NCBI GenBank assembly: GCA_023460715.1
Contig: JAEWPH010000115.1
Coordinates: 1-64,000 of the forward strand
Reading direction: 5' to 3'
Origin: Pseudomonadota bacterium
GTDB taxonomy: Bacteria > Pseudomonadota > Gammaproteobacteria > Burkholderiales > Burkholderiaceae_C
Length of the DNA stretch: 64,000 nt
Of the stretch, positions 57,623 through 64,000 are shown piece after piece. Both the position numbers and the translations under genes were made by a program. Position 1 is the stretch's first letter; every line of letters begins with the position of its first letter. The notes under the pieces are model-generated. The model saw only the letters and a list, made by a program, of their open reading frames with translations, was not told where the DNA came from and did no database searches.

Positions 57623-58141
57623 CTATTGTCCCAGTTGATCCCTGCGGGTCTCGATGTCCTGCGCAAAACGCGCAATGAACATGAGGGCTCTGACCTCCCG
57701 CGCGGCACCGGCATAGTCAGATTGCTGGTCGATCAGTTCGGTGCAGCGGGCAATGGCCGATCGGCGCGATTCCTGCACCTCGTCGTCGAGCCGGTCCAGA
57801 TCGGCCTCGCCACGCGCCTCCTCCAGCGCCTCGCGCCATTCCATCTGCTGCATCAAGAACGCCGCGGGCATGGCCGTGTTGTCTTCCGCCTGGATGGGAG
57901 CGCCGTGCAGTTCGCACAGGTAGGCCGCGCGTCGCAACGGATCTTTCAGCCGCTGGTACGCCTCGTTGATGCGCACCGACCATTGCATGGCGAGCCGCTG
58001 TGCGGCCGCACCCTGCGCAGCGAAGCGATCGGGATGCGCTTCGCGCTGCAGTTCCTTCCAGCGCGCATCCACGGCGCTGCGGTCTTGCGCAAAGCGTCGC
58101 GGAAGGTCGAAGAGCTCGAAGTCGTCAGATTGAAGGTTCAT
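57623..58141 (-). CDS. hscB: Fe-S assembly co-chaperone HscB
   Basis: A 172-residue J-domain protein. The HPD motif is at 36-38 (REAHPDRF), in a J-domain of about 70 residues, followed by the IscU-binding helical domain. It delivers IscU to HscA. ATG 58141 (MNLQSDDF) fits the family; an opening further upstream (58297) would run through the hairpin at 58151-58182. Confidence 0.94.
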   Translation of the reverse strand: MNLQSDDFELFDLPRRFAQDRSAVDARWKELQREAHPDRFAAQGAAAQRLAMQWSVRINEAYQRLKDPLRRAAYLCELHGAPIQAEDNTAMPAAFLMQQMEWREALEEARGEADLDRLDDEVQESRRSAIARCTELIDQQSDYAGAAREVRALMFIARFAQDIETRRDQLGQ

Positions 58142-58150
58142 GATGGCAAG

Positions 58151-58182
58151 AAAAAACCGCCAGCGTGGTGCACGATGGCGGT
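58151..58182 (-). terminator. Hairpin with T tract between iscA and hscB
   Basis: On the minus strand ACCGCC(AT) pairs with (AGC)GGCGGT, followed by TTTTTT just after it. It lies inside the isc operon and could cause partial termination and lower hscB-hscA expression relative to iscSUA. Stem of about 6 bp, so moderate strength. Confidence 0.6.
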
Positions 58183-58208
58183 CACAGCAAGGCGCGAGCA
58201 GGACACAG

Positions 58209-58532
58209 TCACACGCGGAAGCTCTCCCCGCAACCACAGCGATCACGCTCGTTCGGGTTGTTGAAGCGAAAGCCTTCGTTGAGCCCCTCGCGCACAAAGT
58301 CGAGTTCGGTGCCGTCGATGTAGGCCAGGCTCTTGGGATCGATCAGCACCTTCACGCCGTGGTTCTCGAACACGACGTCTTCAGGCGCCTGATCGTCCAC
58401 GTACTCCAGCTTGTAGGCCAAGCCGGAGCAACCGGTGGTCTTCACGCCCAATCGGACGCCCACGCCCTTGCCCCGCCGCGACAGATAGCGCGTCACGTGC
58501 CGGGCGGCCGCTTCGGTCAGGGTAATAGCCAT
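58209..58532 (-). CDS. iscA: A-type iron-sulphur carrier IscA
   Basis: A 107-residue A-type scaffold/carrier. The three cluster cysteines are in [13 protein letters not shown] and the C-terminal DRCGCGESF. It starts 3 bp after the iscU stop. It transfers clusters to apo-enzymes. Confidence 0.95.
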   Translation of the reverse strand: MAITLTEAAARHVTRYLSRRGKGVGVRLGVKTTGCSGLAYKLEYVDDQAPEDVVFENHGVKVLIDPKSLAYIDGTELDFVREGLNEGFRFNNPNERDRCGCGESFRV

Positions 58533-58535
58533 GGC

Positions 58536-58934
58536 TCAGGCTGCCGCCACCGCCGCGTGCTTGGTCTTGTAGTCCAGCACGGCCGCCTTGATGGCGTCTT
58601 CTGCCAGGATGGAGCAGTGCACCTTCACCGGAGGCAGCGCCAGTTCCTGTGCGATCTCGCTGTTCTTCAGCGCCGCCGCCTCGTCGAGCGTCTTGCCCTT
58701 GACCCATTCCGTCACCAGAGACGACGAGGCAATGGCAGAGCCACAGCCATAGGTCTTGAAGCGCGCGTCTTCGATGACGCCGGTGGCGGGATTGACCTTG
58801 ATCTGCAGCTTCATCACATCGCCGCAGGCTGGAGCGCCCACCATCCCGGTGCCCACCGTTTCGTCACCCTTGTCGAACGAGCCCACATTGCGGGGATTCT
58901 CGTAATGGTCGATCACTTTGTCTGAGTAAGCCAT
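58536..58934 (-). CDS. iscU: Fe-S cluster scaffold IscU
   Basis: A 132-residue scaffold protein. Cluster ligands are C37 with D39 (APACGDVMK), C64 (KTYGCGSAIASS) and C107 in the HscA-binding region (LPPVKVHCS). The sequence is highly conserved in length and motifs, with only a few extra residues at the C-terminus. Located 18 bp after iscS. Confidence 0.96.
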   Translation of the reverse strand: MAYSDKVIDHYENPRNVGSFDKGDETVGTGMVGAPACGDVMKLQIKVNPATGVIEDARFKTYGCGSAIASSSLVTEWVKGKTLDEAAALKNSEIAQELALPPVKVHCSILAEDAIKAAVLDYKTKHAAVAAA

Positions 58935-58952
58935 GGTCTTTACCTCTTCAAT

Positions 58953-60173
58953 TCAATGCGCAGCCCATTGGATGGTGCTGATGTCGATGCCGTCCTTGTA
59001 CATGTCCCACAGCGGGCTCAGTTCGCGGAGCTTGGCCACGTTGTGTCGGATCGTGGAGACGGCGTAGTCGATCTCTTCTTCGGTGGTGAAGCGGCCAATA
59101 GTCATGCGCAGGCTGCTGTGGGCCAACTCGTCGCTGCGGCCCAGGGCACGCAACACGTAGCTGGGCTCCAGGCTGGCGGACGTGCACGCCGAGCCGGACG
59201 ACACGGCCAAGCCCTTGATCCCCATGATCAGCGACTCGCCCTCGACGTAGTTGAAGCTGATGTTGAGGTTGTGCGGGACGCGACGCTCCATGTCACCGTT
59301 CACAAACACCTGCTCGATGTCCTTGAGGCCGTCCAGCAAGCGTTGCTGCAGCGCCTTGGCCTTGGCGACATCCTGCGCCATCTCTTCGCGGGCAATGCGG
59401 AAGGCCTCGCCCATGCCCACGATCTGGTGCGTGGGCAAGGTGCCGGAGCGCATGCCGCGCTCGTGACCGCCGCCGTGCATCTGCGCTTCCAGACGCACCC
59501 GCGGCTTGCGGCGTACATACAGGGCACCAATGCCCTTGGGGCCGTAGGTCTTGTGTGAAGCCAGGCTCAGCAGGTCGACCGGCAACTGCGCCATGTCGAT
59601 CTCGATCTTGCCGGTGGCCTGCGCAGCGTCCACGTGGAAGATGACGCCCTTCTCGCGGCACAGGGCGCCAATGGCGGGGATGTCCTGGATCACGCCGATC
59701 TCGTTGTTCACGAACATCACGCTCAGCAGAATCGTGTCCGGGCGAATAGCCGCCTTGAGCACTTCAAAGTCGAGCAGGCCGTTCTCCTGCACGTCCAGAT
59801 AGGTCACCTCGAAGCCCTGGCGCTCCAGCTCGCGCATGGTGTCCAGCACTGCCTTGTGCTCGGTCTTGACCGTGATCAGGTGCTTGCCCTTGCCCTTGTA
59901 GAACTGGGCTGCGCCCTTCAATGCGAGGTTGTTGGATTCGGTCGCCCCACTGGTCCAGACGATTTCGCGCGGGTCTGCACCGATCAACGCCGCAACGTCG
60001 CCGCGGGCCTTCTCGACCGCCTCCTCCGCCTCCCAACCCCACGCATGACTGCGCGATGCCGGATTGCCAAAGTGCTCGCGCAGCCAGGGAATCATGGCGT
60101 CCACGACGCGGGGATCCACGGGGGTGGTCGCGCCGTAGTCAAGGTAGATCGGGAAATGCGGGGTCATATCCAT
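58953..60173 (-). CDS. iscS: Cysteine desulphurase IscS
   Basis: A 406-residue PLP enzyme that removes sulphur from cysteine for cluster assembly and tRNA thiolation. PLP lysine K208 is in [12 protein letters not shown] and the persulphide cysteine C330 in [14 protein letters not shown]. Start at ATG 60173 ([18 protein letters not shown]). It is 54 bp after iscR. Confidence 0.96.
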   Translation of the reverse strand: MDMTPHFPIYLDYGATTPVDPRVVDAMIPWLREHFGNPASRSHAWGWEAEEAVEKARGDVAALIGADPREIVWTSGATESNNLALKGAAQFYKGKGKHLITVKTEHKAVLDTMRELERQGFEVTYLDVQENGLLDFEVLKAAIRPDTILLSVMFVNNEIGVIQDIPAIGALCREKGVIFHVDAAQATGKIEIDMAQLPVDLLSLASHKTYGPKGIGALYVRRKPRVRLEAQMHGGGHERGMRSGTLPTHQIVGMGEAFRIAREEMAQDVAKAKALQQRLLDGLKDIEQVFVNGDMERRVPHNLNISFNYVEGESLIMGIKGLAVSSGSACTSASLEPSYVLRALGRSDELAHSSLRMTIGRFTTEEEIDYAVSTIRHNVAKLRELSPLWDMYKDGIDISTIQWAAH

Positions 60174-60227
60174 GGCTGGCTCAGTAAAAGTGTCTGGCTG
60201 GCGAACGTCAGAGTTCCAATGCGCGCA

Positions 60228-60764
60228 TCAGGACTTGGCAAACGCGTTGCCGAGGGCGAACACCGAATTGGGAGCGTTCACGCGAATGGGCTTCACCACC
60301 GGAGTGGTCGAGATGGCGCGGCGCACCACCGGCTTGTCCTCGATCTGCACGCCCTTGGCCAACTGGTCATCCACCAGCTTCTGCAGCGTGACGGAGTCCA
60401 GGAATTCGACCATGCGCTGGTTTAACGAAGCCCACAGCTCATGGGTCATGCAGCGGCCAGCCTCGCCGAGGCAGTTCTCCTTGCCGCCGCACTGGGTCGC
60501 GTCGATCGGCTCGTCGACGGAGACGATGATGTCCGCCACAGTGATATCGCCTGCCTTGCGGGCGAGCGTGTAGCCGCCGCCGGGACCACGCGTGGACTCG
60601 ACCAGCTCATGGCGGCGCAGCTTGCCGAACAACTGTTCCAGATAGGACAGCGAGATCTGCTGGCGCTGGCTGATCGCGGCGAGGGTGACAGGACCGTTGT
60701 TCTGGCGCAGGGCCAGATCGATCATGGCGGTGACCGCAAAACGGCCTTTGGTAGTGAGACGCAT
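60228..60764 (-). CDS. iscR: Fe-S dependent transcriptional regulator IscR
   Basis: A 178-residue Rrf2-family regulator that represses the operon when it carries a [2Fe-2S] cluster. The winged helix is at the N-terminus (MRLTTKGRFAVTAMIDLAL, LSYLEQLFGKLR and GPGGGYTLAR). Ligands C92, C98 and C105 with H108 (CGGKENC...GRCMTH) are present; the last spacing is one residue longer than in E. coli (C104, H107). It is the first gene of the operon. Confidence 0.95.
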   Translation of the reverse strand: MRLTTKGRFAVTAMIDLALRQNNGPVTLAAISQRQQISLSYLEQLFGKLRRHELVESTRGPGGGYTLARKAGDITVADIIVSVDEPIDATQCGGKENCLGEAGRCMTHELWASLNQRMVEFLDSVTLQKLVDDQLAKGVQIEDKPVVRRAISTTPVVKPIRVNAPNSVFALGNAFAKS

Positions 60765-60900
60765 CGCAAGCTCCTTGTCTTCAGGCTTGTCCGTTACAGA
60801 AACGCCGCAGGCCGTGGACCGACCCGGGCACCGTCTCCGCCCCTTACTCCCGCACGCATCAGGGGCCGTGCAAAGAGCCCTGTTTCTTCGTGGGCTTTGT

Positions 60901-60926
60901 GTTCTTGACTATTTAAGGCAAGTATA
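60901..60926 (-). promoter_or_regulatory. Type 1 IscR-like site overlapping the iscR promoter
   Basis: The sequence TTCTTGACTATTTAAGGCAA, continuing GTATAG (plus strand), has the CTTGACT/AGGCAAG dyad of the type 1 IscR motif. On the minus strand it contains TATACT, a good -10, followed directly by TTGCCT. The site thus overlaps the iscR promoter, as expected for autorepression. The match was read by eye. Confidence 0.6.
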
Positions 60927-61002
60927 GCACAAATCCCTATTGTTTTTGTCGGGTAACAAAACTGATCAGTCGCATTTCCACCTGACGGGTTGCACTGGAC
61001 GG

Positions 61003-63084
61003 TCAAACGGCCACGTGGTCTTCTCCCGGGGCGCCGAACGCTTGCGCCTTCAGCTTCGACAACTGATCCCGCGTCCGCGCCGCTTGTTCGAACTCCAGAT
61101 TGCGCGCGTGTTCCAGCATCTGTTTTTCCAGCCGCTTGATCTCACGGGCCACGTCTTTCTCCGACATGTCCTCGACCTGGGCGCGCCGCATGGCTTCCTG
61201 CTCCAGCCGCTCGGCGTCCTTCCCAGCCTTCTCGCTGTAGACGCCGTCGATCAGGTCACGCACCTGCTTCACGATGCTGCGGGGAGTGATGCCGTGTGCT
61301 TCGTTGTATGCGATCTGCTTGGCACGGCGGCGTTCCGTCTCGTCGATGGCCTTCTTCATCGAATCCGTGATCCGGTCGGCGTACAGGATCGCCTGGCCAT
61401 TGAGGTTCCGCGCTGCGCGGCCGATGGTCTGGATCAGGCTGCGCTCCGCGCGCAGGAAGCCTTCCTTGTCCGCGTCCAGGATGGCGACGAGCGACACCTC
61501 GGGGATATCCAGCCCCTCGCGCAGCAGGTTGATCCCCACCAACACGTCGAAGGCCCCCAGGCGCAGATCGCGGATGATCTCCACCCGTTCCACGGTATCG
61601 ATGTCGGAATGCAGATACCGCACCTTGACGCCGTTGTCCGTAAGGTAGTCGGTGAGCTGTTCCGCCATGCGCTTGGTCAGCGTCGTAATGAGTACGCGCT
61701 GATTCTTTTCCGATCGAATGCGTATTTCTTGCAGCACATCGTCGACCTGATGCGTGGCTGGACGCACTTCCACGATGGGGTCGACCAAGCCCGTCGGCCG
61801 CACCACCTGGTCCACCACCTGGCCGGCGTGCGTCTTTTCGTAGTCAGCCGGCGTGGCCGAAACGAAGACGACCTGTCGCATGCGTTTCTCGAACTCCTCG
61901 AATTTGAGCGGACGGTTGTCCAGCGCGGACGGCAAACGGAACCCGTATTCGACCAACGTCGTCTTGCGGGAGCGGTCGCCGTTGTACATGGCGCTGAGCT
62001 GGCCGATCATCTGGTGACTCTCGTCGAGGAACATGAGCGCATCAGGCGGCAAATAGTCGGTCAGCGTGCTGGGCGGGTCGCCTGGCGATGATCCGGACAG
62101 GTGGCGCGTGTAGTTTTCGATGCCCTTGCAGTGTCCGACCTCACTGAGCATCTCCAGGTCGAAGCGGGTGCGCTGCTCCAGGCGCTGCGCCTCCACCAGC
62201 TTGCCGTCGGCGACGAACTGCTGCAGCCGCTCGGCCAACTCCAGCTTGATGGTCTCGACAGCGGCCAGCACCTTGTCGCGGGGCGTCACGTAGTGGCTGC
62301 TCGGATAGACCGTGAACCGCGGGATCTTCTGGCGAACGCGCCCCGTGAGCGGGTCGAACAGCTGCAGGCTTTCGATCTCGTCGTCGAACAGTTCAATGCG
62401 GATCGCCAGTTCGGAATGCTCTGCAGGGAAGACGTCGATGGTGTCTCCGCGCACGCGGAACTTGCCCCGGCTGAAGTCCTGCTCGTTGCGCTGGTACTGC
62501 ATGCGGATGAGCTGGGCGATCACGTCGCGCTGGCCCAGCTTGTCTCCGACGCGGAGGGTCATCACCATACGGTGGTAGCTCTCCGGCTCGCCGATGCCGT
62601 AGATGGCAGACACGGTGGCCACGATCACGACATCGCGGCGCTCCATCAGGCTCTTGGTGCACGACAGCCGCATCTGCTCGATGTGCTCGTTGATGGCACT
62701 GTCCTTCTCGATGAACAGGTCGCGCTGCGGCACATAGGCCTCGGGTTGGTAGTAGTCGTAGTAGCTGACGAAGTACTCGACCGCGTTCTTGGGAAAAAAC
62801 TCGCGGAACTCGCTGTACAGCTGGGCGGCCAGGGTCTTGTTGGGCGCGAAGATGATCGCCGGACGGCCCAGCCGGGCGATGACGTTGGCCATGGTGAAGG
62901 TCTTGCCGGAACCTGTCACGCCCAACAGCGTCTGGAACACTTCGCCGTCGTTCACGCCCTCCACCAGCTTGTCGATCGCCCCGGGCTGATCGCCCGCCGG
63001 CGGGTACGGCTGGTACAGCTCGAAAGGCGAGCCCGGGAAGGTGACGAACTGGCCGGTGAGCGGTTCTGAGGTAACTTCGTGCAT
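61003..63084 (-). CDS. uvrB: Excinuclease ABC subunit UvrB
   Basis: A 693-residue damage-verification helicase of nucleotide excision repair. Walker A GVTGSGKT is at 55-62, the beta-hairpin with [12 protein letters not shown] at about 107-118, the DEAD-like MFLDESHQ near 340, and the C-terminal UVR domain ([20 protein letters not shown]). Length is typical. It is divergent from the aminotransferase gene (107 bp between start codons). No convincing SOS box is visible upstream. Confidence 0.96.
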   Translation of the reverse strand: MHEVTSEPLTGQFVTFPGSPFELYQPYPPAGDQPGAIDKLVEGVNDGEVFQTLLGVTGSGKTFTMANVIARLGRPAIIFAPNKTLAAQLYSEFREFFPKNAVEYFVSYYDYYQPEAYVPQRDLFIEKDSAINEHIEQMRLSCTKSLMERRDVVIVATVSAIYGIGEPESYHRMVMTLRVGDKLGQRDVIAQLIRMQYQRNEQDFSRGKFRVRGDTIDVFPAEHSELAIRIELFDDEIESLQLFDPLTGRVRQKIPRFTVYPSSHYVTPRDKVLAAVETIKLELAERLQQFVADGKLVEAQRLEQRTRFDLEMLSEVGHCKGIENYTRHLSGSSPGDPPSTLTDYLPPDALMFLDESHQMIGQLSAMYNGDRSRKTTLVEYGFRLPSALDNRPLKFEEFEKRMRQVVFVSATPADYEKTHAGQVVDQVVRPTGLVDPIVEVRPATHQVDDVLQEIRIRSEKNQRVLITTLTKRMAEQLTDYLTDNGVKVRYLHSDIDTVERVEIIRDLRLGAFDVLVGINLLREGLDIPEVSLVAILDADKEGFLRAERSLIQTIGRAARNLNGQAILYADRITDSMKKAIDETERRRAKQIAYNEAHGITPRSIVKQVRDLIDGVYSEKAGKDAERLEQEAMRRAQVEDMSEKDVAREIKRLEKQMLEHARNLEFEQAARTRDQLSKLKAQAFGAPGEDHVAV

Positions 63085-63126
63085 GATGGGTCAGCGAACC
63101 GGTGGGGGCCGCCGTTAAAATCTCGG

Positions 63127-63160
63127 GTTGACCTGAAAGCCTACAGTAGCTGAGGTCAAC
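63127..63160. promoter_or_regulatory. Inverted repeat upstream of the aminotransferase
   Basis: GTTGACCT (63127-63134) and AGGTCAAC (63153-63160) are a perfect 8-bp inverted repeat 18 bp apart, in the short uvrB/aminotransferase divergent region. TTGACC could also serve as a -35. No regulator can be named. Confidence 0.45.
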
Positions 63161-63191
63161 TTGCCCGATTTCCACCCTCAAGGACTTTTCA

Positions 63192-64000
63192 ATGTCTCTG
63201 TTCACCGCCGTCGAAATGGCCCCCCGCGACCCGATCCTGGGTCTGAATGAGCAATACAACGCGGACACCAACCCCAACAAGGTCAACCTCGGCGTGGGTG
63301 TGTATTTCGACGACAACGGCAAGCTGCCCCTGCTGCAGTGCGTGCAGGCCGCTGAAAAGGCCATGATGGAAAAGCCCACGGCACGCGGCTACCTGCCCAT
63401 CGACGGCATCGTGGCGTACGACAATGCCGTCAAGGCGCTGGTGTTCGGTGCCGACAGCGAGCCCGTTACCTCCGGCCGCGTGGCCACGGTGCAGGCCGTG
63501 GGCGGTACCGGCGGCCTGAAGATCGGCGCCGACTTCCTGAAGAAGCTCAGCCCCAACGCCACGGTGCTGATCTCCGACCCGAGCTGGGAAAACCACCGCG
63601 CGCTGTTCACCAACGCCGGCTTCACGGTCGACACCTACGCCTACTACGACGCGGCCAAGCGCGGCGTGAACTTCGAAGGCATGCTGGCCAGCCTGAAGGC
63701 CGCCGCTGCCGGCACCATCGTCGTGCTGCATGCCTGCTGCCACAACCCCACCGGCTATGACATCACGCCCGAGCAATGGGACCAGGTCATCGCCGTGGTC
63801 AAGGCCCAGGGCCTGACGGCTTTCCTCGACATGGCCTACCAGGGCTTCGGCCACGGCATTGCCGAAGACGGTGCCGTCATCAACAAGTTCGTGGCCGCGG
63901 GCCTGAGCTTCTTCGTGTCCACCTCCTTCTCCAAGAGCTTCAGCCTGTACGGCGAGCGCGTGGGCGGCCTGTCGGTGCTGTGCGCCGACAAGGAAGAAGC
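63192..64000 (+). CDS. Aromatic/aspartate aminotransferase (class I, fold type I), 3' truncated
   Basis: The first 269 residues of a PLP-dependent aminotransferase of the AspC/TyrB group. The family start FTAVEMAPRDPILGLNEQY and the motifs VNLGVGVYFDD, HACCHNPTGYDIT and the PLP lysine in TSFSKSFSLYGERVG are visible. It transfers amino groups between aspartate or aromatic amino acids and 2-oxoglutarate. The gene runs off the window, so no stop is seen. AGGAC lies 8-12 nt before ATG 63192. Confidence 0.93.
   Translation, partial: MSLFTAVEMAPRDPILGLNEQYNADTNPNKVNLGVGVYFDDNGKLPLLQCVQAAEKAMMEKPTARGYLPIDGIVAYDNAVKALVFGADSEPVTSGRVATVQAVGGTGGLKIGADFLKKLSPNATVLISDPSWENHRALFTNAGFTVDTYAYYDAAKRGVNFEGMLASLKAAAAGTIVVLHACCHNPTGYDITPEQWDQVIAVVKAQGLTAFLDMAYQGFGHGIAEDGAVINKFVAAGLSFFVSTSFSKSFSLYGERVGGLSVLCADKEE

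Overview
The window is high-GC bacterial chromosome with short gaps and operon-style packing. The gene families (PrpE, PdhR-less aceE-aceF-lpdA with a lipoyl domain on LpdA, Bug-type receptor, complete isc operon, YqjD/YqjE-like genes) and a recurring 60-70 bp intergenic palindrome (core GCGCTT...AAGCGC next to AGCTAT) point to a betaproteobacterium of the Comamonadaceae, most likely Acidovorax or a close relative. The genus is an inference, not proven by the sequence.

Layout. 1-4473: the end of a DMT exporter and a very long PAS/GGDEF/EAL protein, followed by a ~270 bp multi-hairpin palindromic element. 4906-15631: housekeeping and accessory single genes (prpE, a cysteine hydrolase, an NlpC/P60 peptidase, small membrane and exported proteins, a SNF2 helicase, an EVE-domain protein, small zinc-finger and winged-helix-like proteins, an RlmK/RlmI-type methyltransferase). 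15888-23576: a catabolic cluster with a divergent LacI-type regulator, a four-gene polar-amino-acid-type ABC importer, a VOC enzyme, a RuBisCO-like protein and a DUF1537 acid-sugar kinase. 23584-26857: FadE-type acyl-CoA dehydrogenase and an orphan Bug receptor. 26911-35152: a type I restriction-modification locus carrying a PrrC-type anticodon nuclease and RhuM between the specificity and modification genes. 35356-41686: pyruvate dehydrogenase operon aceE-aceF-lpdA, divergent from a FixL/FixJ-like two-component pair (41857-45029). 45111-53011: folD, oligopeptidase A, a DUF4124-glutaredoxin protein, rpiA, pyrD, a YqjD/E/K-like trio and an FAD oxidoreductase. 53054-54546: a histone-deacetylase-family (acetylpolyamine amidohydrolase-like) gene and two identical tRNA-Val(CAC) genes. 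54588-60764: iscR-iscS-iscU-iscA-hscB-hscA-fdx-dnaQ, read on the minus strand. 61003-64000: uvrB, and divergently an aromatic/aspartate aminotransferase cut by the window end.

How they work together. The most distinctive metabolic unit is the LacI-ABC-VOC-RLP-DUF1537 cluster. An RLP beside a DUF1537 kinase matches the known OiaX/OiaK pair of branched sugar-acid (apionate) breakdown, but the importer here is of the polar-amino-acid family and the usual upstream enzymes are absent nearby, so the substrate is open. The most distinctive defence unit is the R-M locus: HsdR, HsdS, PrrC, RhuM and HsdM, the last four translationally coupled by 4-nt overlaps, where PrrC would act as a backup that cuts host tRNA if the restriction enzyme is inhibited. 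The intergenic palindrome family also appears inside the Ala/Pro-rich linkers of both lpdA and aceF, which suggests that mobile palindromes were exapted as protein linkers.
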